The position numbers and the translations under genes are program-made. Positions 22,386 through 34,559 of a stretch of DNA of 64,000 bases are shown one piece after another. This DNA is from Aporrectodea caliginosa (Eukaryota > Annelida > Clitellata > Crassiclitellata > Lumbricidae), in the NCBI GenBank assembly GCA_020284085.1, contig JACEVL010000130.1, positions 225,001 to 289,000 on the forward strand, read 5' to 3'. The stretch's first letter is position 1. The number at the start of each line of letters is the position of its first letter. Under the pieces are notes generated by a model. It was not told the DNA's origin and made no database searches. It saw only the letters and a program-made list of their open reading frames with translations.

Positions 22386-23050
22386 TGTCCATTCCTTTCC
22401 TTATCTGACTTTGCATTAATTACCTAACCTTACCTTATTTTACCCTACCATAACTGTTACCTTCCTCACATTTTCTTTCCTTTCCTGTCTGTATCTTATT
22501 TTACCTTAAATAAGATTGCCCTATTAACTTTACCATCCACACCAGGACAGAAGTTAATGAGTATACATTTCATTTGCTGTGTACTCTCCCTTCGGAAACC
22601 TTCCGTACATCGTCTTAAAGTGAATTTCCTTAATCATTCCATTTCATAACTTACCTTCTACAGTATCCCATTCAGTCGATGCAGTGAGGCTTATAATTTG
22701 CCTGCTGCTGTTTCTTTTCGTTTAGTAATTTAGACAGTTTAGATGTTTTTGAGTGTAGACTACACTGCTTTTCAGATTGTTTGGTCTTCTCATCTGGTTT
22801 CATATTCAGTCATTTTGCGTCTTGATGTAGTGTTAACTTCTGTCTGAAGTGGTGTTATCTTCTTCCGTGGTGTTTCCTCGTAGTGTGTCGGCGTTTGTTT
22901 GAGTGTAGTTTTTGATATTTGATAATTTTGAAGAGAATCCAGTCTAATCAGATAACAGTCTAATCTTGTCTTATCTTGAGACTTGTGCAGTACACGTGTT
23001 CTAACGTAGCCTACACACTCAGTGTATATCAGCTGATTACCAGGTGTTTG
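22386..23050. other. no gene seen
   Basis: Pyrimidine-rich at first, then ordinary AT-rich sequence. Confidence 0.4.
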
Positions 23051-23074
23051 TGTGATGGTGGCTTGGTGGTTGTG

Positions 23075-23470
23075 TGCCTATGTGTGCGTGTGCCTATGTG
23101 TGCGTGTGCCTATGTGTGCATGTGCCTATGTGTGCGTGTGCATATATGTGTGTGTGGGCCTATGTGTGAGTGTGCCTATATGTGTGTGTGTGGGCCTATG
23201 TGTGTGTACCTATATGTGTGTACCTAATACCTATGTGTGGGTACTTATATGTGTGTGTGTGCATGTGTGTGTGAGTGAGTGTTTGTACATTTACTTGTGT
23301 GTTTTGTGCCTGTGTGTCATTGTGTGTGTCAGTGTATGCTTGTGTGTCTGTGTGTTTGTGTTGCTGTGTAAGCACGTCTTTCTGTGCATGGATGTTTGTG
23401 TGCATGAGTGTTGTGTCTGCCTGTGTGTGTGTGTGTGTGTGTATGTCTGTGTGTCTCTCTCTTTGTGTGC
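23075..23470. repeat. GT-rich simple sequence with GTGTGCCTAT units
   Basis: The first part (23,075-23,215) is a ~12-14-bp minisatellite of the form GTGTGCCTATGT. The remainder is imperfect TG/TGTC sequence. Frames on both strands here are Cys/Val or His/Thr artefacts. Confidence 0.9.
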
Positions 23471-23479
23471 CTGCGTTTG

Positions 23480-24480
23480 TGTTACCTTGTTTCTGTTGTT
23501 TGGGTGTGGTAGGACTTTCTTTGTCTTGGATGCCGTCAGTCTGTCTGTATTGGTTGAAGTGTAGTACGGGGCTCTTGTCTTCTTCTTCTTCTTCAGCTCC
23601 CTCACCATCCAACCAACCGACCAAACCAACCAACGATATATATAATCTTCTAAGACGGACTTCGTGGCTGGTTTATATTTCTTTACCGGGTCCACTGAAG
23701 TTGTCAGTCCGCAGATGCCTCCTTTGTGCCTCTCTTCATAGCTCCCTTCCCCTCCCTACCTCGCTACAAGTTCATTCCTGGTCCGTCTGCATGTCTGTGC
23801 CTATATGCCTCCCTATGTCGCGCTCCTGAGTTCCTGCAAGATGCCTTCTTTGTGCCTCTCTTCACAGGTCCCTCCTTCCCTCCATCCCTCCCTACCTCAC
23901 TCCAAGTTCGTTTCTGGTACGTCTGCATGTATGTGTCGATCTGCCTCCCTATGTAGCGGTTGTCTGTGAGTTCCTCCTTGTGTGGGTGTGTTTTTGGGGC
24001 TTCCTCCCCACCCTCACCCCCTCTGGCTTTTTATGATATCCGTTTAGCTTAAAGAGGAACAGCGTTTGCCTACCATCATCCGTGCCGTGATTTCCTGTAT
24101 CTGCCTATCTTAATTGGGTCCAGATGTCTTGCTGACGACTCCTCCCCCTACCCTACCCCCATCGGATACCCAACCCATGCCTCCGACTCCCCCCCCCTCG
24201 TCGAAGAGTGGATGGTGATTGAAGGCACAGCTGTCCCTGTCTTCGTCAGAGGTCATTCTTCCAGGGTGTGGTTGCTTCACCGGTTCAGTGCCTCCTCAGT
24301 AGCTACACCCCCACCCCCGAGAGAGAGGGAAGGCCGTCCGTCTGGGTGGTGTACTAATTGGATTCAGAAGATCCGGGTAAACACCAAAGGTGTTCTTTAG
24401 CCCCATGTGCTCTTACAGGAGTCATGTCTAAGTGGTGTGGACACAAATGTTGCTAGTAAGCTCTTATACATTGTCTTGTA
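23480..24480. other. no gene seen; local imperfect duplication
   Basis: TCCCTCCCTACCTC...AAGTTC and TCTGCATGT occur twice (23,745-23,800 and 23,875-23,945), together with the preceding GCCTCTTTGTGCCTCTCTTC block, indicating a ~130-bp degenerate duplication. No coding exon. Confidence 0.45.
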
Positions 24481-24710
24481 TTTGATCATTTATAAAGCGG
24501 TTCTCACAGCATAAGCCTTTCAGAAGCGCTCCCAGTGCGAGGTACTCCGAGAGAAAAGGAAGGTTTAAGGTGAGAGAGAAAGAGGCGGAGAAGACACCAG
24601 GCTTGATCTCCTAGGACTGTCATGGCCCAACACCGTGCCTCTGCCATCGTGGGCCCTTCTACGTAGTAAGATTTTAGTTGGGGTCCCACCCTCATCCCTT
24701 CGTTCATATT
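24480..24710 (-). pseudogene. non-LTR retrotransposon 3' end, minus strand
   Basis: The plus strand reads ATTTATAAAGCGGTTCTCAC then AGCGCTCCCAGTGCGAG, closely like the 14.6-kb copy. The minus-strand frame retains LKPSFSLGVPRTGSASE, the degraded C-terminus. The body is truncated. Confidence 0.65.
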
Positions 24711-24744
24711 AAGACTTGAAGACTTTATTTCCTCCGGACCTCAG

Positions 24745-24805
24745 GGCTGTCACGCGGAGAGCGCCTCTGAATAGCTAGTACTGTAAGAGGCGCTTTACAA
24801 ATTCT
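24745..24805 (+). mobile_element. non-LTR retrotransposon 3' tail, plus strand
   Basis: GCGCCTCTGAATAGCTAGTA followed by GAGGCGCTTTACAAAT is the shared terminal motif in the opposite orientation. It lies next to the 24.5-kb copy. Confidence 0.6.
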
Positions 24806-25685
24806 CAGATACAATGTTGCTCTTACATGTCAGTGTCTGGTTATAAACACAATAGGTGTCAGTTGAAAGTTATATCTGTTAGCATCAGACACTAATATGA
24901 TGCTCTTAGTCATCAATCGTTTGGTAGTAGAACACAGTCACTGTAGCTTACACTCTTTAAAGTAATGTCTGAAAACGACAACACTAATGTGGCCTGAACT
25001 CTCATTTGTCTGGTATTACAGAGTTACAATATTACCTACCCTATAGCATTACTTGAATGTGGATTTTTGAAGTATCTTGAGAAAACTGTCTGGCAGCAGG
25101 CAGCATTGAATGTGCTTTGACATCAGCCTTTCAGCCACACTTATTTCTTCTCTTAGCAGACATTAGAGTGTTCTCTTAGAGATGAATGGTGTGCCTGTAT
25201 CCAGACACTGCTGTGTACTGGTATTAGACACAAGTGTCTGGCGGAAGACTCCAGTGAATATGCTTCGACCGATAGTCCTACTTGTAGTTGAAGTCTGCTA
25301 GTGCTTTAGCCACACTGGTAATGTTCTGGGCAGACATTGATTGCACTTAACAGTTCGTAATGATGTTCTCAAGACGGATCAGAAGGCGGCCCTCAACTGG
25401 TCATCTGGATCTGGATTCTGGATTGGCTGATTGCTACCAGCCATCGTCCAAGTCTTTGGTCTCCGCCGCCACCCCTCCTCCACTGGAATTGCGATCCCTC
25501 CTCCCATCTGCTTTTCCAAGTGGAATCATTGCAAACGTCCAGAACCGTGTAAATTTTCCCACCGATCTGTGTTAATTGCCAGGCTCTTCTCGGAAAATGA
25601 CCCAGCCCACCCCTCGCTACTCATGAATGGCCGTGTTAATGGATGGTCATCTGAATTGAGCTCAGTGATTGGTGCCTTTCGTGCA
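24806..25685. other. no gene seen; degenerate GTCTGG repeats
   Basis: GTCTGG(C/T)-containing blocks with GAATGTGCTTTGACATCAGC and GAATATGCTTCGACC variants recur at 25,085-25,130 and 25,225-25,270, and a relative lies at 42,150-42,190. This is an old dispersed repeat, not a gene. Confidence 0.4.
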
Positions 25686-25689
25686 TGGG

Positions 25690-26010
25690 GGCGGGATAGT
25701 GTAGTGGTTAGCGTGCTGGACTGTCAATCGAGAGTTCAGGGTTCAAATCCATCCGGGGCAGAAATTTTGTTTGAGATATTTGCTCCACCTGTGCCCCGTA
25801 GCCAACTCAGTTCAAATGAGTACATTCACTGCACACTGTCGGTGGGAAGATGAGACGGCGAGGGAGAGGACTGGCCACTCGCTTTCATATGCCGAGGCTA
25901 AGAAAATGAAGTCACTAGCACTTCATACCCTTGGCTGCCTCAAGGGACTGCTCATTGTCATCGTCATCACAATGTCATGCCGGACTTTTGAGTAGTTGGA
26001 CAAGACTTTG
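25690..26010 (+). mobile_element. tRNA-derived SINE, copy 1
   Basis: The head has an A-box-like TAGTGTAGTGGTTAGCG and a B box GGTTCAAATCC, as in an RNA polymerase III promoter from a tRNA. The body ends with GAAAATGAAGTCACTAGCAC then CCCTTGGCTGCCTCAAGGGA, blocks shared with the copies at 30.9, 43.8 and 61.2 kb. It is not a functional tRNA gene because no acceptor stem closes. Confidence 0.8.
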
Positions 26011-26084
26011 ATGGTGACATCTGAAGCTGGAATGAAACATTTAAAAATTAAAATAATATGCAAAGAGAGAGCAAGCAAGCAAGA

Positions 26085-26495
26085 GAGAGACAGACAGACG
26101 GACAAACAGAGAGAGACAGAGACAGAGACAGAGAGAGCGAACAAATGAACAGATGGACAGATAGACAAAAGGGCAGTGTGCAACTCAGGAATTTTTAGAA
26201 TTTATGAGTCAGACACATCCCTTTCAGACAGACACACAGACGGACGGACAGGCAGACAAACAAGACAGACACATACAGACAGGCACAGACAGACAGACAC
26301 AGACAGACATACAGACAGACACAGACAGACAGACAGAGACATACAGACAGACACAGACATACAGACAGACACAGACAGACAGACACAGACAGACACAGAC
26401 AGACACAGACATACAGACAGACATAAACAGACATAAACAGACAGACACACACACAGACAGACAGACACAGGCAGGCAGACAGACACAGACAGACA
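26085..26495. repeat. (ACAG)n microsatellite
   Basis: Two blocks (26,085-26,175, then 26,222-26,495) of CAGA/ACAG with CATA interruptions. Long frames on both strands are repeat products. Confidence 0.95.
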
Positions 26496-26571
26496 GTATG
26501 CACTGTATGTGCCTGGGTGTCTCTGTCTTCTGGTATGTCTTTGTTGCTTCTCTTTGTCAGTCAATCGTTAA

Positions 26572-26640
26572 TTTATATATATATATTATATATATACATA
26601 TATATATATTGTATATATTATTGTATATAATTATTTGTAT
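26572..26640. repeat. (TA)n-rich segment
   Basis: TATATATA and TGTATA runs. Confidence 0.85.
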
Positions 26641-26814
26641 TTTTAAATTCATCCATGTTTTCTTTGGGGTGACTGTTGCTATGGGGGAGAAACAAACGTT
26701 CCAGTTTGGCGCCGGAAGATTCCTTTGTCCAGGCTTTCAACAATTCAAACCTTCAGACTGTTCTTTCTCAGCTAAACACATCTTTTTATCTGTCTGCGGC
26801 TCGAGCTCTGTCTC

Positions 26815-26885
26815 CCTCATTCTATTATGTCTGTGTGTCTGTCTGTCTTTTTGTGTCTGTCTGTATGTCTGCCTGTGTCTATCTG
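26815..26885. repeat. (CTGT)n microsatellite
   Basis: Short TGTC/CTGT tetranucleotide tract, complementary in sense to the 26.2-kb array. Confidence 0.8.
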
Positions 26886-27013
26886 ATACGTAAGTGGATT
26901 GAGGAATTGAACACATTGTACCTTTCTAGACTAATTTTGTTCTTGTTTGGATGAATTCTGAACTTTCTTAGAGTGGAGAGCATTATCAAATTACAGTTCT
27001 TAAATCGGTTACG

Positions 27014-28294
27014 TATCGATAGTCCGAAGGTTCGATAGTCCGAAGGTTCGATAGTCCGAAGGTTCGATAGTCCGAAGGTTCGATAGTCGAAGGTTCGAAT
27101 AATCCGAAGGTTCGATAGTCCGAAAGTTTCATGGGAAAACATATATGTATATGTACATATTTATGTATATGTACAATACATTATTTATATGTATATATAT
27201 GCATGCATACGTATATGTTTGTATATATATGTATATATATACATGTACATATGTTAGCCTATATATATATATGGATATAAGTATATATATATATATGATA
27301 TATATAATTATATGTGTGTGCATATATATATATGTATGTATCTATATGTATATATATGTATGTAAACACTATACATGTATATAGATGTATGTGTATATGT
27401 AAAATGTATATGTATATATATGTATTTACGTATATATGTACTTATGTATATATATATATGTGTGTGCGTATATATATAATCATGTATATGTACATATATA
27501 TGTATATGTATATGTGTATATGTATGTATAAGTATGTTTATGTATATATACATATATGTTTGTGTGTGTATATATGTACATATGTACATGTATATATATG
27601 TATTCATGTATATATATACATGTATTTATGCATTTATACATATAGACATACATAAATCTATACATATATATATAGATACATATACATGCATATACATACA
27701 TATAATGTACATATATATATATATACATGCACAAACATAATATATGTATTATATACATATATATATATTTGCACATACCTATATATACATGTACATATAT
27801 ATATATACATATATAATAAGTACATATATATACACAAATATATGTATATGCATATGCATACATATACATATATATACTCACATATGCACACATAATTATA
27901 TATATCATATATATATATACTTATATCCATATATATATCATATGTACATGTATATAGATATAAATACGTATACAAACATGCTTATATATACATATAATGT
28001 ACATATATTATATATATGTAAGTAGTAATCAATAGATTACTACTTATGTACATATACATATGTATATACATATACATATATATGTTTTACCATGACACTT
28101 TCGGACTATCGAACCTTCGACTATCGAACCTTCGGACAAGGAATTTATCAACGTAAAATACGGAATTACCCATAAACATATATTTCTACATAGCCTATAT
28201 GTTTTACCATGCAATCTTCGGACTATCGAACCTTCGGATTATCGAACCTTCGGACTATCGAACCTTCGGACTATCGAACCTTCGGACTATCGAC
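27014..28294. mobile_element. foldback-like element: inverted 16-bp arrays around AT-rich core
   Basis: The left arm (27,019-27,130) is about seven tandem copies of the 16-bp unit GTCCGAAGGTTCGATA, ending in a CATGG(G/T)AAAACATATA junction. The right side carries the same unit in reverse complement, in two blocks (about 28,105-28,140 and 28,215-28,292), each preceded by the complementary TATGTTTTACCATG junction. The ~970-bp centre is alternating TATATGTATATAC sequence, itself rich in palindromes. Even the outer flanks are similar in inverse sense (TTAAATCGG versus the complement of CCCCTTAAAT). The whole could fold into one long hairpin. No transposase is present. Confidence 0.75.
27131..28090. 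repeat. AT-rich TATATGTA/TACATATA core
   Basis: Alternating purine-pyrimidine (TA)n, (TG)n and ACAT runs. The left half favours TATGTA and the right half TACATA, so the core is itself an imperfect inverted repeat. Open frames of 60-140 codons on both strands (poly Y/I/C/M) are artefacts. Confidence 0.9.
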
Positions 28295-28369
28295 CTGTTC
28301 CCCTTAAATCACCCCTTTCCAAGGCTGGAATAAACTGTACTATATTTAAATCTTGAGGTAAAGCACACC

Positions 28370-28860
28370 TCCCAGCCCTCCTATCTCCGTCAGTTGTTCA
28401 CGATCCAGCCACTTCGTCCAACCCGCTCCTCCTCCTCCCTAACACTGCTCCGCCCTTCCGTCACCTCATCATTAAAATTTTCCAATCGCTCCATAGCCAT
28501 AGCTGTTCCACCTCTTTGGAACAAACTTCCGCCAGCACTACGACAAATATCTGACCCATCCTACGAAGTCACCAAAACTCCACCTCTCGCTATCTCTCCA
28601 CAGGTCTTTCACTCGAAACTGAAAACACTGCTTTTTGACAAATCCTATCCTGAATCCAACACTTCTCCCTGCCTACCTCGCCGTCTGAACACCAAACACC
28701 ATCCACCTTAGCCGTCTGCCTGCCTGACTCTCTGGATTTTGACCCCTGCCTATCGATTTTGATTTTATTGAGCGCCTGTGAATAAGCTGGTTCCCGCGAC
28801 TTCGCTTTTGTGGGCGCTGTAGAAGTTTCGAGTTTACGATTACGATTACGATTGAGGAGA
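28370..28860 (+). pseudogene. non-LTR retrotransposon ORF2 C-terminus and 3' end
   Basis: The plus strand encodes AIAVPPLWNKLPPALRQIS and, further on, FHSKLKTLLFDKSY, the conserved W-N-x-L-P-x-x-L-R and F-x-S-x-L-K-T-x-L-F blocks after a LINE reverse transcriptase. The 3' untranslated part has TTTTATTGAGCGCCTGTGAA and a GTGGGCGCTGTAGAAG segment. It ends in a TTACGA hexamer tail (28,833-28,853). The upstream reverse transcriptase is missing, which is ordinary 5' truncation. Confidence 0.85.
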
Positions 28861-29360
28861 TTAATTCACTTCTTGTTAGGTCTTATATTCCACCTCTTAA
28901 GAACTGAAACCACATGGTTTAAGTTCTTCAACAACATATTTTAGATTTAAATAACACTGTTACAGATATTAAATTAATTATTCCTTTTTAGATCTGAAAT
29001 CATACCCTGTTAAATTTTGTCAAGGGTCACTTTGTTACTTTGGCCTTTGTATGGCATGGACTGGGGCCCTGGGGAACATACATCTGCTCTTCAGGTTCAC
29101 ATTTACTGACTTTGGGCATGTTATAATGGTTTAACTTAAATAAATAAGTGAATAAATAAATATATCGCTTTAACCCTGTTTTGAGAGGTTACACTGAAAA
29201 GGAGATATATTAATAATCCAGTCACAAATGGGTGCATTAATGGGGTTTTACGGGTTCAAACCACCCCCAAAATAAATAATTGTCAAATTTTTTATTATCT
29301 TTTCTACTGTTAAGGCGTGTGTACACCAGAGTGCAGATAAGATACGCAATTGGTTTAATA
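28861..29360. other. no gene seen
   Basis: Ordinary AT-rich sequence; short AAATAAATAAG run at 29,138-29,162. Confidence 0.4.
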
Positions 29361-29365
29361 AAGAA

Positions 29366-29465
29366 TATACTTACTTACTTATTTACTTTACTTTACTTTA
29401 CTTACTTTACTTTACTTACTTACTTACTTCACTCACTCACTCACTCACTCACTCACTCACTCACA
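29366..29465. repeat. (CTTA)n then (CTCA)n microsatellite
   Basis: ACTT/CTTA units to 29,428 followed by eight CACT units. Confidence 0.9.
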
Positions 29466-29920
29466 GCATTCTGCCTGTTCATTTTGTAAGTAAATGAATA
29501 TACATAACTTGTTTCATGTTCAGTTAAACCCCTTCACACGGTTGCCTCCGTAGGCGTAACTTTGTATTGTGATTGTGTGGATTCCGGTCACCATCTCTTT
29601 TAACAGTGACAGTCCTCAGCTGAAACATTCTTTGCGTCATGACAGCGTTATTTTCGCTTGAAGCAAAAAAGTTGACGCAACGGCAATTAACGGAGGGGGG
29701 AGTGGTCGTTGGTCATGACCACTTGTGGGGCAGGGTTACGCCCTTACCCGCCTCTGTGGCCTTGGGGTCATGACCTCTGTCAGATTTGGTCTAATGGCCC
29801 GCTGTTAAATCAATGGGAAGCCCTCCCTTGCCAGCATCTCTAATCATCAAGTGTATAGTTATAGGTGGGCATGGTAAGCAGGTGTCAGCGGGACTCCTAC
29901 TTTAGAAGAACCGCCTGTGT

Positions 29921-29978
29921 GTGTGTGAGAGAGCGAGTGTGTGTGTGTGTGTGTGTGTGTGAGTGAGTGTGTGTGACA
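29921..29978. repeat. (GT)n microsatellite
   Basis: A GT run with a GAGAGAGCGA interruption. Confidence 0.9.
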
Positions 29979-30159
29979 TTAGCATAACTGATTGATCGGT
30001 TTGAGAGTGTCCCCAGATGGTGGTTACGTTCAATAATGCACTCTGTTCAATATCAGTTATGATACTAGTCAACAAACATACATGATGTTTGTTTGTGTGT
30101 CTTTTCCTACGTAGGTACGTGCCTAATCATGCATGTATGTAGATGTTGTGTGTACGAAG

Positions 30160-30575
30160 GTTTCATACGTGTTGATGTATGGTTTGTACGTAAGTGCGCA
30201 TGTGTGAACGTGTGTTCATGTAGGTAGGTATGTATGGTATGGATGTATGCGTGTTCGTTATATGTATGTATGCATGCATGTATGTATGTATGAATGTGTT
30301 CAAGTATTAATGTATGGTATGGATGTATGTATGTTCATGTTTCTATGTGTGTATGTATGTGTGTTCATGTTTGTTTGTATGGTATGAATGTAAGTGTGTT
30401 CAAGAGCATGAATGTATGGTATGGATGTACGCTACTTGTTCATGTATGCATGCATGTATGTATGTATGTATGTGTGAATGTGTTAACTATGAATGTATGG
30501 TATGGATGTATGTGTGTTCTTGTATGTCTGTATGTATGTATGAGAGTGAGTATGTGTTTGTGTTCATGTATGTAT
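30160..30575. repeat. ATGT-rich minisatellite
   Basis: ATGTATGGTATGGATGTATG recurs at about 30,231, 30,311, 30,413 and 30,494, with TATG tetranucleotides and GTGTTCATGT between. The period is roughly 80-100 bp and imperfect. Confidence 0.85.
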
Positions 30576-30844
30576 GAAAATTGTGTTGTAGGGCACTTTC
30601 AAAGGCTGTGTCTGTAACCCAGTATAGTTTGTTGGCTAAAAAGAGGCATCTAATTCCCAGTTGTTGTCTGCTGCTGCTGCTGAAGCCAGACTAATTGATG
30701 GATTCCTTATTAGCTGAGGATGTATGAGAAGATGGGATGAGTGCCTGGTACTGCCTCCTATGATAGTACTGACTACTCTCTCTACTCTGTCTCTGCTTCT
30801 GATGTACGGATCTACACTGTAGGGATTTACTCCCATCACTTGAA

Positions 30845-31090
30845 CCGGAGATTGCTTGATAATGGCTAGCATGCTGGGCTGTCAGCTCAGAGTTAGAGGT
30901 TCAAATCCCTGAAACAAATTTAAAATTAGGACACTGACCGCACACTGTCCTTGGGAAGATATTAGTCTGTGAGGGAGAGGACCATCCTGATCTACTGAAG
31001 CCCTCTGAGGGTAAGAAAAATGAAGTTACAAACACTGCACACCCATGGCTGCTTCTTGGTGATTGCTTAAGGGACTGTTCTTCTATTTAG
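30845..31090 (+). mobile_element. tRNA-derived SINE, copy 2
   Basis: The head has GGCTAGCATGCTGGGCTGTC and the B box GAGGTTCAAATCC. The body carries AAAATGAAGTTACAAACACT and CCCATGGCTGCTTCTTGG. It is clearly related to the 25.7-kb copy but diverged. Confidence 0.75.
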
Positions 31091-32949
31091 AGGTGTCAAA
31101 GAGCCGGTTTATGGCCCACCAACGATTTTATGGCCCGAAAAGCGTGCTTAACGACTGCTGTGATGTTTGTGACTGATAATGAAGATCAAATTTAAGATTT
31201 TATAATCTTTGACTGTTTGTATACTAAAAATGCACCATTTAAGATTTAGTTTTGCCAAATATTTCTGGGGACGGGCTCACCATTAAATAAGGTTTGATAC
31301 CCCTGTTCTATTTTATTAAAATCTCTGTGGCCTGGGGTCTGTGATTCTTACAGTCAAAGACTTCTCACCCTCAGAATCTGAATTTCATTTAATATTTGTT
31401 AGTGATTGTTTTTATCTATAACTGCCATCTTCGATGTATAGAGTTGGATTGTGCTTTGTTTACTGCTGTTTAGTGGACTGTGTTGTGCATTTCTTTCCAA
31501 TTTCCAATGGTCCAAAAAGACGAACGACCCGCTCTAGGACCGTGGCATACTGCCTGTCCTATCGGATTTGGCTCACAACACATATTCTCCTACGCGTGCT
31601 TTCTCCTATTGATTATTTTTATGTTCAATGCTCTTACTTTAAGCGATCTGTCTGCCAGTCTTGTCTGTTTGTCAGTCTGTCTGTCTGCCTTTGCGGGTCT
31701 CTCTATAGGTGTCTGTTTGTCTGTGTTGTGTTGCTGTCTATCATTGTCAGTTTGTCAGTCTTAATATTCGCTTTGACTGTACTTGTCTGTGTCTAGTTGT
31801 ATAACTCTTTTTGTATGTATCTGTGTATATCTGTCTGTATGTTTGTGTCTCTTCTCTTGTGTTTCTGTCTGCCATCTATGTCTTAGTCTGTGTCTGTCTG
31901 ACTGACCTGTTCACTTCAATCACTTGCACTCCTAACCAACATTAGGGCCTATATACTTAAGCAAACTCCAGTCTGGTATTATGACTGTGGGGTGGGGTTG
32001 ACTGTGGGGTGGAGTTCTAGGTTCATTCCCACCATCCTAAATGAGTAATTATACACCAGATGCAGAAAATTAATTCTTAATAGAGACAAGTAAAGTAAGT
32101 ATATCCTTTAATACTCCATTAGCAAACGCACAATGGGACATCAAAATTGAATATAAAATAAAACATAGAAGTAATAATAAGGTATTGTAATAATAATGTA
32201 ATCACAAAGTACTGGATCTCTTATAACTTGCTGTCCCAGTTTTCCTTGTGTTTGCAATTTCTGTGATACACTGGCTACATCTGCTTCATTAAATTGCTTG
32301 CCTACTGTATATTTTTTCGTAGTCCTGATCCTTGCCAAATCCAGTGGAGACAGGTTTACCTCTGGATTTTTGCATGCATCACTGCGGTTTGGTCTGATTT
32401 TTAACCTGCCTAGAGCCATTCATTTCACCTGCCTCATCAATTCAGTCATATGTTCTGTTACTATGTGATACCAGAAGCAGTATTTACCATCAGTCATGGG
32501 TTGGGTGCAAACTCATCTAGAACATCCTCGGCTGTATAGTATACCACTGATGGGTGGTAGAAGTGCACACATGATATCAGGCATTAGACGCATTAGAGAT
32601 AAAAGTTACAAATTACTACTAATAAAATCATTTGTTTGCACACCTTTTAAAGGGAGATTAGATACGTAATAATTGTTGAGTGTGTAAATGGCTTTTGATT
32701 TTTGATATACTCGTATCGTTTCATAACTAGATGCTAGTGTGGCCAGAGCACTGATAAATATAAACTGTCTGGTGTCAGACACCTAAGTTTGCATCCAGCC
32801 GATAACTTTGTGTTGTTTCTACAAAAGGGTATACGATACTGTATGGTTAGAAGGCAATAGTAAGTGTATTATTACTAGATAATTTATGTCTTTAGAGTGT
32901 TTGGGCCGCATTAGTTTCTACCGTTTCAGAGTCTACTCCATCTCTGCTT
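31091..32949. other. no gene seen
   Basis: A (CTGT)n-like tract lies at 31,655-31,910. No exon could be supported. Confidence 0.4.
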
Positions 32950-33059
32950 TTCCGTTTTGGCAATTCTACAAAAACATATTTTGTTACAAAATGCTACAAA
33001 ACATTAGTGTACTGCAAAATACTACAAACTTGGAGACTAGTGTGTACACTAATGAAATG
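32950..33059. repeat. degenerate (TACTACAAAA) minisatellite, left part
   Basis: ACAAAATACTACAAAA-like units with interspersed TAGTGTACT. The array resumes at 37,056 on the far side of the pogo-like insertion. Confidence 0.65.
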
Positions 33060-33754
33060 TAGAGGAGAGCGGGGCAACAGCGGCCTGCGGGGCAAGAATA
33101 ACCGGAAGCCTATCATAAAACATTGCGCATGCGTAGAGATTAAAATACGCCACGTTGAAAGACATTTATCGGCCGCTTCGAACGACATAACATTTGTTAA
33201 ATTTACTTGCAACACTCTATAAGAAAGTAAGGAATTTCTGATTTTCCTAATAGGGGAAAGTAGCCTAAAATGACATACTCGGGTAAAATGACATAGGTGG
33301 CATGTGGGCTGGACGGTAGTATATACTGTCAACTTACTCACTTACTTTCCTCGAGCGTGGCACCTGCTGTTGCTATTTTTAGTGAACGAATATGGCGACA
33401 TGCGCAGAAGTGCGTGGTTGATGTTTAGATTATTTGTGACATTGCGATACAATTTGATAGTTTACGACAGTCAAGGCTGCTAAAAAGGTACGTGCAGATA
33501 CTGAGAAATTTAGTCTTTTGCAAAGGGTATGCATATTATGTCGATCAAGTCCCGTACAACTTTTAGCTTGGAGCATTTCGTCGCGGCTACAGCGGTAGGT
33601 CTCAACCTAGCACCCATAGACAGGGTAAAATGACATACAAGTCATCGGGCAATATGACATACATGTGTCGTTTTGCCCGGACATACTGGGTAAAACGACA
33701 TAGGGTGTGCCATTTTATCCACTGTAGTAATTATTGCCATTTGAGAAGTTGTCT

Positions 33755-34130
33755 ATATTGTATTGTATTGTATCTAAAGATTTATATAGCACCTCTCTCA
33801 GAATAACTTTTCAGAAGTGCTCTCAGCACGAAAACCCTGGGGGAAAAGAAACGCCTTTAAAGAACGAGAGACCAAAGAGGAAAAACTAGTCATTAGTTTA
33901 GCCCTTAATGAGGGGAAGGTCATTCCAAGTAGAGGGACCAACCACAGCAAATGCCCGGTGTTGAGCCAAGGCAGTCCTATAGTCCTAGGAACAAAAAGAT
34001 CTAGCAAATCAGCAGCACGAAAGGAACGAGATGAGGTCGCAGATAACGGCTTTCGCATAGAGTCAGAAAGATACTTTGGGGCACTGCTCAGCTGCGCCTT
34101 TGAGACTAGAAAGAGTACTTGAAAACCTAC
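33755..34130 (-). pseudogene. non-LTR retrotransposon 3' end inserted in the inner transposon
   Basis: On plus, ATTGTATTGTATTGTATCTA then TTTATATAGCACCTCTCTC marks the 3' tail, so the element reads leftward. The minus-strand frame preserves MTSFSSLVSRSLKAFLFP and upstream LGMTFPSLRAKL, the LINE ORF2 C-terminus. It is the third level of nesting. Confidence 0.75.
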
Positions 34131-34201
34131 ATATTGTTGATACTTATATATCACTAATCTTTGCTCCGATCGGTTAATTCACTATGACATGTTGTATACA
34201 G

Positions 34202-34397
34202 GATGGTGAACAAATATAAAAGAAAACCAGATCGCCAGAGTTGGAATTCAGAATACATGAGGCTAGCTATTACAGCAGTTGAAACTAATGAAATGGATTG
34301 GCTACGAGCTTCAAAAGAATTCAACGATCCACGGGGTACATTAGGACTTCGAGCCAGCCACTACACTGTCAGAAATTGCAGTGAGCCCATTTTGTGA
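34202..34397 (+). pseudogene. pogo-like transposase N-terminus (psq-type HTH)
   Basis: The frame MVNKYKRKPDRQSWNSEYM followed by AITAVETNEMDWLRASKEFN and PRGTLG is the helix-turn-helix (pipsqueak/CENP-B N-terminal type) found at the start of pogo/Tigger-family transposases. The frame then leaves the family pattern and stops. The whole central domain, including the DDE triad, is missing. Confidence 0.7.
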
Positions 34398-34559
34398 TAC
34401 TGGTGTCACTTCAACACCAGACACTCATCCGGACGCTGAACATTATGCAGCTCAGAAGCCATCTACGATGACAGAGGGTATTGCAGGCATTAACCTTCAG
34501 ATTTCTCACTCAGAGAAAACTACCAATAAGCACATCTTGTTTATGTACACCAATTCGAG

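Noticed and set aside
25690..25762. tRNA gene
   Set aside because: A and B boxes are present but no acceptor stem or complete cloverleaf closes, and three other related copies show it is a SINE head.
27019..27130. CRISPR-like array of 16-bp repeats
   Set aside because: The units are directly adjacent with no variable spacers, and the context is an animal genome with an inverted counterpart at 28.1-28.3 kb.
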